This document shows positions 5,904 through 13,127 of a DNA stretch of 25,988 bases, piece by piece. Under the pieces are notes generated by a model, which did not search any database, had not been told where the DNA came from, and saw only the letters and a list, made by a program, of their open reading frames with translations. A program made the translations under genes and the position numbers. Source of the DNA: JBCCMA01 sp039026595. Its GTDB lineage: Bacteria; Pseudomonadota; Gammaproteobacteria; Steroidobacterales; JBCCMA01. The stretch lies in NCBI GenBank assembly GCA_039026595.1, contig JBCCMA010000028.1, positions 1 through 25,988 of the forward strand. The letters are read 5' to 3'. Numbering within the stretch: position 1 is the first letter of the stretch; each line of letters opens with the position of its first letter.

Positions 5904-8477
5904 ATGACCGAGGTGATGGACAACCGGGTTGACGACGACACACTCGCCGAGGCGCTGAAAACCTGCGACAGCGCACCCATCCACATTCCGGGCTCCATTC
6001 AGGGGTTCGGCTATCTGTTTGCAACCGATCGGGATGTGGATCGCATTGAAGCGGTGTCGGACAACTACCTGCAGGATATCGGCGCTGACCGCTCGGACGT
6101 GCTTGGGAGGGCACCGCGCAACGTGCTGCCGGAGTCTGTTCTTCACGACATTCGCAACGTGCTGTCGCATGACACCAGCGCACAGCAGCGTGAGGCCGCC
6201 GGCGCCGTGGATATCAACGGTGTGGAGCACCACGTATCCGTGCACCGCCGGGGTCGTTTTGCACTGATCGAGCTTTTGCCGGAGCGCGCGCCCATCAACG
6301 AGCGGTTTGCTCCGATGGAAGAGGCGCGGCGGTTTTTGCGTCGCGACCCGCACGTGCGCCATCCCCACGATATTTTGCGCAATTGCGTCGGTTTGCTGCG
6401 CGCACTGGTGGGCTACGACCGCGTCAAGGCGTACGTCTTCCTGCCTGGCGCCGATGGCGAGGTGATCGCCGAGGCCAAGCGCGCCGACATGCCCAGTTTT
6501 CTGGGCTTGCGATTTCCGTCGTCCGACATTCCCAAGCAGGCCCGCGCCCTCTACGCGCGAACGCCTATCCGGGTGATTTCAAATGTGCCGGCATCCAACG
6601 TGGCCGTACACATGGCCGATGCGTCGACCGACGAACTGGATTTGTCCTTGGCGATTTTGCGCGGCACGGATCCGGTACACACACGCTACCTGCTGAACAT
6701 GGGGTTAACCGCCACCATGTCGGTGCCCGTCGTGGTGGAGGGCGAGCTGTACGCGCTATTTGCGTGTCACCACGACACCCCACGCGCGCCGGACGCCTCG
6801 GCGCTCATGGCCGCCGAACTGGCCGGCAAGCTGATCAGTCTGCAGGTGGAGCACGCCGTGGAACTCCAGCGCCAGACCGAGCTGCGTCGCTGCTCAACGC
6901 TTGCCAGCAAGATTTTCGTGGCCGACGACAGCGAGCTGTCATCGGGCATCAATATGGCCGCCGCGGCGGGCGAACTGGTCGACGCGCTGCCGTGCGACGG
7001 CGTGGTCCTCAGTGTGGACGGCGCCCTGACGCTGCACGGCTCCTGTCCGAACGAACCCACCTGCCACGCCATGTTCGCGCTGGGCGGGTACAGTCAGGAC
7101 GGCGTGCTGTCGCTCAATGAACTATCGCGACATCTCCCCGGTGCCAACTGGGGCGCCACGGCGGGGGCGCTTATGCTTAGCATCAGCGCGACACCGGACG
7201 TCAAGCTGGGCTTCCTGCGCAATATCAGTGCGAGCACTGTGTTGTGGGCCGGCGCGCCGGAGAAGGACATTGAGACCACTGCCGACGGCATCCGGCTGAA
7301 TCCACGCCATTCGTTTGACAAGTACGTTCAGTCCGTTGAGGCACGCTGCGACGACTGGTCGACGGACGATTTCACGGTCGCCAAAGCGATGCGCAACGCG
7401 CTGCTCGACGCGTTCGGCACGCAGCAGGAACTGCGCGACCAGCGCCACCGGCTGGGTCTTCTGGTGCGCGAACTTAACCACCGTGTGCGCAATATTTTGT
7501 CGCTCGTGCAATCGCTGTCGGTCCAGTCCCGGGCGTCGGCCACCTCGATCGAGCACTACGCAGAGCTGCTTGAAAAACGCATCATCGCGCTGTCCGGCGC
7601 GCACAATCTACTTACGCGCAGCAACATGAGCGGTGTGGAGTTGCGTGAGCTCGCCGAACTCGAATTCCAGCCCTACGCGCAAGACCCGCCCCGGACGGTG
7701 ATCGGTGGACCGGATGTCTGGTTGCGGCCGGACGCGGGGCCAATCATTGCGCTGATCCTGCACGAACTCACATCGAACGCGGCCAAACATGGCGCGCTGT
7801 CCAACGCACTCGGTACGGTCCATTTCCACTGGCGCCACGAGCGCGAGGGCCTGCTGATTCAGTGGCGCGAAAACGGTGGCCCGCCGGTCACGTTGCCGGA
7901 GAAGCAGGGGTTCGGGCGCTCGATCATTGAACACGCCCTGCCCTATGAGGCGGGCGGCGAAGCTCAGCTGCGATTTGCGGCCAGCGGTGTTGAGGCCGAC
8001 CTGTGGCTGCCGGGTGAAATGATGTGCTCCCCGCCGAACGCCACACCGATGCGCGCGCTGTCAGAGTCAGATTCGGGCGCAAAGACCGCTACCGGACGTC
8101 CGTCGCCGGCGCAGACCACAGAGCGACCTGCGCTCGTCGTGGAAGACAATTACCTCGTGGCAGTCGAAGCCCAGCGCCTGTTGAACGCGCACGGGTTCGA
8201 GCCGGTGCACACCGTATCCAGCGTGCCTGAGGCGCTGGCCCGCATCGCGAGTTCGCAATTCGAGTTTTGTTTGCTGGATGTCAACCTGCAGGGCACGCTC
8301 AGCCTTCCGGTGGCCACGACACTGCAAAGTCAAGGCACACCCTTCGCGTTTGCCACCGGCTACGGCAGCGAGGGCGCCGAAATTGCGGACGCGTTTGATG
8401 TACCCGTGTTGGCCAAACCAGTGGACTCGGCCAAGCTGATCCAGATTCTCAAGGAGGTCGCGCCCCATGGCCGATGA
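5904..8477 (+). CDS. bphP: Bacteriophytochrome hybrid histidine kinase (PAS-GAF-PHY-HWE kinase-receiver)
   Basis: Red/far-red photoreceptor kinase of 857 residues. The PAS domain (about 15-125) has Cys21 before D-S-A-P-I-H-I-P-G-S-I-Q, the position of the biliverdin-binding cysteine in bacteriophytochromes; the usual P-H-G that follows is G-F-G here. The GAF domain (about 145-315) keeps F-P-S-S-D-I-P with Asp208, D-P-V-H with His259, and A-C-H-H with His289/His290. The PHY domain (about 325-510) has the tongue motif P-R-H-S-F (467-471). The kinase is of the HWE/HisKA_2 type: phosphoacceptor His526 in E-L-N-H-R-V-R-N, N-box H-E-L-T-S-N-A (620-626) and W-R-E (654-656). A C-terminal receiver (about 742-853) has Asp748, phosphoacceptor Asp792, Thr818 and Lys838. 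No heme oxygenase gene is adjacent, so biliverdin must come from elsewhere. It is coupled to suhB and overlaps the next regulator by 11 bases. Confidence 0.93.
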   Translation: MTEVMDNRVDDDTLAEALKTCDSAPIHIPGSIQGFGYLFATDRDVDRIEAVSDNYLQDIGADRSDVLGRAPRNVLPESVLHDIRNVLSHDTSAQQREAAGAVDINGVEHHVSVHRRGRFALIELLPERAPINERFAPMEEARRFLRRDPHVRHPHDILRNCVGLLRALVGYDRVKAYVFLPGADGEVIAEAKRADMPSFLGLRFPSSDIPKQARALYARTPIRVISNVPASNVAVHMADASTDELDLSLAILRGTDPVHTRYLLNMGLTATMSVPVVVEGELYALFACHHDTPRAPDASALMAAELAGKLISLQVEHAVELQRQTELRRCSTLASKIFVADDSELSSGINMAAAAGELVDALPCDGVVLSVDGALTLHGSCPNEPTCHAMFALGGYSQDGVLSLNELSRHLPGANWGATAGALMLSISATPDVKLGFLRNISASTVLWAGAPEKDIETTADGIRLNPRHSFDKYVQSVEARCDDWSTDDFTVAKAMRNALLDAFGTQQELRDQRHRLGLLVRELNHRVRNILSLVQSLSVQSRASATSIEHYAELLEKRIIALSGAHNLLTRSNMSGVELRELAELEFQPYAQDPPRTVIGGPDVWLRPDAGPIIALILHELTSNAAKHGALSNALGTVHFHWRHEREGLLIQWRENGGPPVTLPEKQGFGRSIIEHALPYEAGGEAQLRFAASGVEADLWLPGEMMCSPPNATPMRALSESDSGAKTATGRPSPAQTTERPALVVEDNYLVAVEAQRLLNAHGFEPVHTVSSVPEALARIASSQFEFCLLDVNLQGTLSLPVATTLQSQGTPFAFATGYGSEGAEIADAFDVPVLAKPVDSAKLIQILKEVAPHGR

Positions 8478-8916
8478 ACCACAGCCTGGCAAAACCGGGC
8501 TTGGTCCGTGCATTCTGATCATGGACGACGACGCTGTTCTTGCCGAGCAGTGGCGCGCGGCGCTCGCCGCGGCCGGTTGTCATGTCACCGTTTCGCATTC
8601 TGCCACCGAGGCGGTGGCGGTGGTCGAGCAGGAGCATATCGATCTGGTCATCATCGATCTGCTGGTTCGCACGCCGGACAACCCTGGCGCGGAGGGCGGG
8701 TTGAGTCTGCTTCGAGCGCTGCGATTTTCCACCGAACGCAAGTTGCGCACGCTCAAGATCATCGGTGTGTCGGGCTACAAGCCCTTGGGCAAAATGGGCC
8801 TTGCCAAGCAACTGATGACCGAGTTCGGCATCGAAGGGTTTCTCTCCAAGCCGTTTGAGTCGTCGGACCTCGTCAAACTTGCTGCCAAGACGCTGGCCGG
8901 GCCGCCGCGCCTGTAG
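8467..8916 (+). CDS. Single-domain response regulator
   Basis: A 149-residue protein that is only a CheY-like receiver. The acidic cluster is Asp20-Asp21-Asp22, the phosphoacceptor Asp64 lies in V-I-I-D-L-L, Ser102 occupies the switch Ser/Thr position and Lys128 lies in L-S-K-P-F. The AAGGAGG at 8451-8457, inside the end of the phytochrome gene, is nine bases before the ATG. The 11-base overlap implies co-expression, so it is a likely phosphotransfer partner of the phytochrome, in addition to that protein's own fused receiver. An insertion-like stretch (R-T-P-D-N-P-G-A-E-G-G) after the phosphoacceptor resembles phytochrome-associated regulators of the Rcp type. It has no DNA-binding domain, so the output is probably another protein. 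Confidence 0.9.
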   Translation: MADEPQPGKTGLGPCILIMDDDAVLAEQWRAALAAAGCHVTVSHSATEAVAVVEQEHIDLVIIDLLVRTPDNPGAEGGLSLLRALRFSTERKLRTLKIIGVSGYKPLGKMGLAKQLMTEFGIEGFLSKPFESSDLVKLAAKTLAGPPRL

Positions 8917-8922
8917 CGCGGC

Positions 8923-9231
8923 TTATCGCTGCGCGGGCGGCGTGCCGGCCACCTTGGCGACCAAGGCGGCGTGCGCCGTCAGGTCAACCGGCCTGAACCG
9001 TCGCTCAGCCACGGGTGGATGATTCGCCACGCTGGTGCCAGGACGCCAGTTTTCAACCGGCCGGATCGGCCGAGGCACAAAACCGCCTCCGCAGTTCGGG
9101 CAGACGTTGTCGAGAACGTTGTGCACGCAGTCTTCACAAAATGTGCACTCAAACGAACAGATCATCGCGTGCGTTGACGACGGCGGCAGATCGCGGTCGC
9201 AATGCTCACAGGACGGTCTCAGTTGCAGCAT
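8923..9231 (-). CDS. DUF1272 family small cysteine-rich protein
   Basis: A 102-residue protein whose first 60 residues fit the DUF1272 family: L-R-P-S-C-E-H-C-D-R-D-L-P, then C-S-F-E-C-T-F-C-E-D-C, then C-P-N-C-G-G. The eight cysteines (8, 11, 25, 29, 32, 35, 44, 47) suggest two treble-clef or zinc-ribbon sites. The molecular role of the family is not known to me. Residues 61-102 form a low-complexity tail. The gene is convergent with the response regulator (six bases between stops) and begins 21 bases after the LytTR regulator, so it may be the last gene of the sensor-regulator operon. Confidence 0.85.
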   Translation of the reverse strand: MLQLRPSCEHCDRDLPPSSTHAMICSFECTFCEDCVHNVLDNVCPNCGGGFVPRPIRPVENWRPGTSVANHPPVAERRFRPVDLTAHAALVAKVAGTPPAQR

Positions 9232-9252
9232 GGTCGTTGTCTCATCATCGCG

Positions 9253-10071
9253 CTAGCTCGCATCAAGTAGGTGCGGAATACGGTCTTTGTAGGTCCGGCT
9301 CAGTTTCAGCTCCTTGCCGCACGACAGCGTCAGAAAATACTCCCCGTTGATGTGCGGGCGCGCGGAGGCCACGTAGTGCCGGTTCACAATCGTAGACCGG
9401 TGCACGCGCACAAATCGGCCGGGATCGAGCACATCAAGCAGATTTTTCAACGTAGAGCGCAACACGTAGGTCTGGCCATTGGCATGCACGCACATGTAGT
9501 CACCGGCCGCATCGATCCATGCGATATCCGTCATATCCACCATCACCGTGTGTTGGCCGTCTCGTATCGCCAGTCGCGCAGGACGCGCGACGTCTGCGCT
9601 CGACGTGTCGTAGGTCAGCGCACTTTCCAGCGTCAGCGCCTCGCCCGTCATGTCGCAAAGCAGATCAAGCAGCTTCGCGCGGTGCTCTGTTGCGGCACGT
9701 GACCGGCGTTCAACGCGCGCCCGCTCAATGGCATCGGTCAGGCGCGCATCGTCGATCGGTTTGAGCAGGTAATCGAGCGCATTGGCCTCGAACGCCTTGA
9801 CGGCGTATTTATCGAACGCGGTGACAAAAATAACGGCGGGCATATCGGCACCGGCAAGCTGGCGTAGGACCGCGAAACCGTCCATACCCGGCATCTGAAT
9901 ATCCAGAAAGACGATGTCCGGTTTCAGTCGCGCCACATCCTCAAGCGCCACCCGACCGTTACGACTTTGGCCGCACACCGTCACGCCGTCGATGCCACCC
10001 AGTCGCAGCTCAAGCCCGCGTCTGGCCAACTGTTCATCGTCAACGATGAGCACGCGCAATTCATCCGTCAT
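9253..10071 (-). CDS. LytTR-family response regulator (AlgR/LytR type)
   Basis: A 272-residue regulator with an N-terminal receiver (about 4-120: Asp11, Asp12, phosphoacceptor Asp57 in F-L-D-I-Q-M-P, Thr84, Lys104) and a C-terminal LytTR DNA-binding domain (about 165-268), including I-D-A-A-G-D-Y and R-V-H-R-S-T-I-V-N. Such proteins bind direct repeats upstream of envelope, virulence or carbon-uptake genes. The start overlaps the stop of the sensor kinase gene by 11 bases, a standard cognate-pair arrangement. A natural target to test is the divergent secreted-protein gene at 11335, but I did not identify a paired LytTR site by eye. Confidence 0.95.
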   Translation of the reverse strand: MTDELRVLIVDDEQLARRGLELRLGGIDGVTVCGQSRNGRVALEDVARLKPDIVFLDIQMPGMDGFAVLRQLAGADMPAVIFVTAFDKYAVKAFEANALDYLLKPIDDARLTDAIERARVERRSRAATEHRAKLLDLLCDMTGEALTLESALTYDTSSADVARPARLAIRDGQHTVMVDMTDIAWIDAAGDYMCVHANGQTYVLRSTLKNLLDVLDPGRFVRVHRSTIVNRHYVASARPHINGEYFLTLSCGKELKLSRTYKDRIPHLLDAS

Positions 10072-11146
10072 TGGCCACTCCCGGATCGAGGGGCAGATTG
10101 ATCGTGGCGACGAGTCCCCGCGGGTCGTTGGGCGCCAGCGTCAGCGCCTGCTGGTCGTTGTAAAGCTGGCGCAGGCGCTCACGCGTATTCTTGAGTCCCA
10201 CGCCGCAACTGCCGTTGCCGCCGTTCGGCGCGGCAGACAAGCCCGGTCCATCGTCTGCCAGCGTGAGCACCAGCTGACCCGCCTGTACACGTGCGCCCAG
10301 CGCCAGCGTGCCACCCTCCTCACGCGGTGTGACGGCGTACTTGATCGCATTTTCCACCAACGGCTGGAGAATCAGGCTTGGTACCAGCGCATCCAGCGCC
10401 CCACTTTCGATATCGCGGCGAATCGTGAGCCGTTCGCCAAAACGAACGCGCTCAATCTCGAGATACAGATCAACAGCCTCCAGTTCCTTGCGCAGCGTGA
10501 CGCGCTTCATGGGGTCGTTATCAAGCGTAAATCGGAGAAATCGGCTGAGCCGTGTGACCGACTGGTTGGCCAGTTCATTACGACTATCGAGGATCAATGT
10601 GGAAATCGCGTTCAGCGTATTGAACAAAAAGTGGGGATGCAGCTGATAACGGAGCATCTTCAGTTGCGCCTGATGCGCAGCCGCCGTGGCCTTCAGCGTC
10701 TGCTCCGTCTGATCCTGCAATCGTTGGTAATACTTGATTCCAAAGTACAGACCGGTCCAGCACAGCAGAATATAAAACGAGCCCAGCACACCACCGAAGT
10801 AGTCGGCCCAGTGAGAGGGCTGCCACCCGCCTTTGATGACATCAAAATAAAGCTGGTTCTGAATAAAGCGCCAAACCAGCGCCATGCTGTAGCACATACC
10901 GAGCATGCCCACGGCGATGACCGCGGGTGGGCGGGGCCATAGCGCTCGAAACGCGGGCCGCATGAGGAGCGTGAGCGCAAATCCAAGCGTTGCCGTGCCC
11001 AGAATGACGATGAAATAGCGGTCGGGTTTTTCGTGCGCCAGTGCGCCGAGGTACGCGGCCAGCACATAGCCCGTCCAGCCCGTCACGTTGAGGACCCAGA
11101 ACAGACGGGTGCGATCCCGAAAGAGCGGAGCAAGCTGTAACGACAT
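10061..11146 (-). CDS. LytS-like membrane sensor histidine kinase
   Basis: A 361-residue kinase from the ATG at 11146; the open frame reaches 11344, but the upstream residues are Arg/Ser-rich and unlike a membrane protein. About four transmembrane segments (near 17-36, 43-62, 75-97 and 117-138) precede a His_kinase-type domain with Q-L-H-P-H-F-L-F-N-T-L-N (170-179; phosphoacceptor His172). The HATPase_c part has Q-P-L-V-E-N-A (261-267), D-D-G-P-G-L (298-303) and G-V-G-L-K-N-T-R-E-R-L. There is no periplasmic or PAS sensor domain, so the signal is probably sensed in the membrane or by a partner. It is the cognate kinase of the overlapping LytTR regulator. Confidence 0.93.
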   Translation of the reverse strand: MSLQLAPLFRDRTRLFWVLNVTGWTGYVLAAYLGALAHEKPDRYFIVILGTATLGFALTLLMRPAFRALWPRPPAVIAVGMLGMCYSMALVWRFIQNQLYFDVIKGGWQPSHWADYFGGVLGSFYILLCWTGLYFGIKYYQRLQDQTEQTLKATAAAHQAQLKMLRYQLHPHFLFNTLNAISTLILDSRNELANQSVTRLSRFLRFTLDNDPMKRVTLRKELEAVDLYLEIERVRFGERLTIRRDIESGALDALVPSLILQPLVENAIKYAVTPREEGGTLALGARVQAGQLVLTLADDGPGLSAAPNGGNGSCGVGLKNTRERLRQLYNDQQALTLAPNDPRGLVATINLPLDPGVANDG

Positions 11147-11282
11147 GGGCAACACCGCAGAAGTCTGCTTGGAGTGTAAACGAGCCGATGAGCAGGCAGG
11201 CACCGATTGGCGTGTTCGGGCGTCGTTTCGTCGCGTCCGGTCGTACGCGCTTCGACGCGCTGACCGCGTGAAGGCCGCGCAA

Positions 11283-11312
11283 CGGACATAACGCCCGGAC
11301 CCATGCCATACT
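11283..11312 (+). promoter_or_regulatory. Possible promoter of the secreted-protein gene
   Basis: CGGACA (11283-11288) and CATACT (11307-11312) are separated by 18 bases, 22 bases before the ATG at 11335. Each box matches the sigma-70 consensus at four of six positions, so this is tentative. The rest of 11147-11334 must also hold the divergent sensor-kinase promoter. Confidence 0.3.
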
Positions 11313-11334
11313 GGAAAAAAAGGACGACAACGCC

Positions 11335-12072
11335 ATGACTTCAAAACGACTGCTGGCGGGGATAGTCATCAGTGCCGCGTATTGCGCGGCCTCGGCTGCA
11401 GACACACCAGACTCGGCACCCGCGCGCTTTGATCTTGGCGCCAAACCACTCACAACCGTGCTGACACCACCGAAATTACGGAAGGCAGAAGACGTCACCG
11501 TACGGTGCATCGCGCAGATTTCAAACAAGGGCTTTATCGCGCAAGTGGGCTGCTACCCGATGCGGGACAGCCAGGATGCACGCCGAGTCATCAGGCGCAT
11601 CGAAGAGGCGACCGTGCGCACCACGATCCAGCCGGCCGTGGTCGATGGCCGGTCTGCAACCGTCTGGGCGTTGTTCCAGATCAGGGTGCAAGGGGGCGAC
11701 CGCGACCGCACGTGGGCGCTTTACCCGAATCACCTTGACGATCCAAAGCTGAACGATATGGGGTTTATTGCCCCTCAGCGCGTGTCCATCATCTACGAAC
11801 CGACGTGCCGCACCATTCCGGTCATACCATTGGAGATTCGAATTAACGCAGTGGGCAATGCCGATCAGATCGCCGTGCCGCCCGGCGTCAATGACGCTTG
11901 CTACGACGAAATCGCGGTAATTGTTCAGAACAACCGCTTTATCGCTGCGCGTCGCGACGGCACGCCCGAAGCGGGCGTCATGGCCACCTCTCTGGTGCAA
12001 AGCCTGCGGGGCCGCGAGCGGCAGAGCCTGCTGGATCAAGAATTCGAACGGATGTGGTACGGCAACTATTAG
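11335..12072 (+). CDS. Secreted protein of unknown function with possible TonB-C-like repeats
   Basis: A 245-residue protein with a signal peptide (K-R-L-L-A-G-I-V-I-S core, likely cleaved after A-A-S-A-A near residue 22), so probably periplasmic or exported. AGGA lies ten bases before the ATG. The mature part has four cysteines (58, 73, 158, 189), enough for two disulfides. I do not recognise a family. Residues about 53-120 and 163-222 share a layout: beta-strand residues, a Gly turn, a helix, then P-A..D-G or A-A-R-R-D-G followed by a strand. This resembles TonB C-terminal domains, but that is a weak visual impression. It diverges from the LytS/LytTR pair, and a minus-strand terminator of the sec operon lies just downstream. 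Confidence 0.8.
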   Translation: MTSKRLLAGIVISAAYCAASAADTPDSAPARFDLGAKPLTTVLTPPKLRKAEDVTVRCIAQISNKGFIAQVGCYPMRDSQDARRVIRRIEEATVRTTIQPAVVDGRSATVWALFQIRVQGGDRDRTWALYPNHLDDPKLNDMGFIAPQRVSIIYEPTCRTIPVIPLEIRINAVGNADQIAVPPGVNDACYDEIAVIVQNNRFIAARRDGTPEAGVMATSLVQSLRGRERQSLLDQEFERMWYGNY

Positions 12073-12095
12073 CCGTCAACCAGGACCACGCAGAC

Positions 12096-12122
12096 AAAAA
12101 ACGCCCGGACAAGGCCGGGCGT
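12096..12122 (-). terminator. Intrinsic terminator of the secDF operon
   Basis: An 8-bp perfect GC-rich stem (12101-12108 with 12115-12122, six-base loop) is followed on the minus strand by six U residues. It lies 24 bases after the secF stop. On the plus strand there is no T tract, so it probably works only for secF. Confidence 0.9.
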
Positions 12123-12146
12123 CTGATCGATGGTTCTCGCGTCCTG

Positions 12147-13115
12147 CTATGGCAGCGCGTCGATCTCAGCCACCTCTTCTTCAGAGGGCAGCAAGTCGTC
12201 GATCGTGATGTTCAGGCCAAGGGCCGTTGCGCTGGCCACGTAGATGGACGAATACGTTCCCACGATGATGCCAACAATCAGAGCGATCGAGAACGGCTTC
12301 ACCGACTCGCCGCCAACGAAGAACAGGGCCAGCAGTACGAGCAAAGTGGTCACACCGGTGATGATGGTGCGCGCCAGCATCTGGTTGATCGACAGGTTCA
12401 TGATTTCGGCGGGCGATGCCTTGCGAACGTCGTGGAAGTTTTCGCGAATGCGGTCGAACACGACGATGGTGTCGTTGAGCGAGTAACCGATCACCGCGAG
12501 AACCGCCGCCAGCACCGACAAATCGAACTCCAGTCGAAGCAGCGAGAAAAATCCAACCACGAGAATCACGTCGTGGATCAACGCCGCGACCGCGCCGAGT
12601 GCGAACTTCCACTGAAAGCGGATAGCGATGTACGCAAGGATCAGCAGCAGCGCGATGATCATGGCCGTCGCGCCCTTTTCCCGAAGCTCTTCACCCACCT
12701 GTGGACCGACGAACTCCACACGTTGCTGCACGACACCAGCATTCTGCTCGCGCAGAACGGCGGTGACCTGGTCACCCACGGTGACGCGCGCCTCATCTGA
12801 CGCGGTATCGAGCTGAAGATTGCCACCGCTGACCTCGGGAGGCAGACGAACCAAGACGTCGCGCGATGAACCAAAGTACTGCACGGTGGCCTTGTCGTAG
12901 CCGTTGCTCCCCAGCGCGGAGCGGACGTCCGGCAGCGCCACGTCTTCCGGGTAACTGACCTGGACCAGCACCCCGCCGGTAAAATCAACGCCGAAGTTCA
13001 GCTTGAAGACCGCCAGCGACGCAATCGACACCAGCAGCAGGATGACCGACAGACCCACCGCCATCCGGCGGCGACCCATGAATTCAATGCTTGGCGTTTT
13101 GCTAAGGATACGCAT
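12147..13115 (-). CDS. secF: Protein translocase subunit SecF
   Basis: Membrane partner of SecD that uses the proton gradient to complete preprotein translocation through SecYEG. The 322 residues (E. coli 323) have a first membrane helix (about 17-37), the signature F-G-V-D-F-T-G-G (41-48), a periplasmic domain and five further helices. A V-V-F-D-R-I-R-E-N loop lies between later helices. The C-terminus ends in an acidic cytoplasmic tail. The ATG at 13115 is 12 bases after the secD stop, and the operon ends in the terminator just downstream. Confidence 0.97.
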   Translation of the reverse strand: MRILSKTPSIEFMGRRRMAVGLSVILLLVSIASLAVFKLNFGVDFTGGVLVQVSYPEDVALPDVRSALGSNGYDKATVQYFGSSRDVLVRLPPEVSGGNLQLDTASDEARVTVGDQVTAVLREQNAGVVQQRVEFVGPQVGEELREKGATAMIIALLLILAYIAIRFQWKFALGAVAALIHDVILVVGFFSLLRLEFDLSVLAAVLAVIGYSLNDTIVVFDRIRENFHDVRKASPAEIMNLSINQMLARTIITGVTTLLVLLALFFVGGESVKPFSIALIVGIIVGTYSSIYVASATALGLNITIDDLLPSEEEVAEIDALP

Positions 13116-13127
13116 ATTTATGTCCGC

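Noticed and set aside
5211..6368. 385-residue open frame on the minus strand
   Set aside because: It is antisense to suhB and the phytochrome PAS/GAF region, both certain genes; its product shows no family motif.
9914..10942. 342-residue open frame on the plus strand opposite the LytS/LytTR genes
   Set aside because: Antisense shadow of two clear genes that overlap in the usual cognate way.
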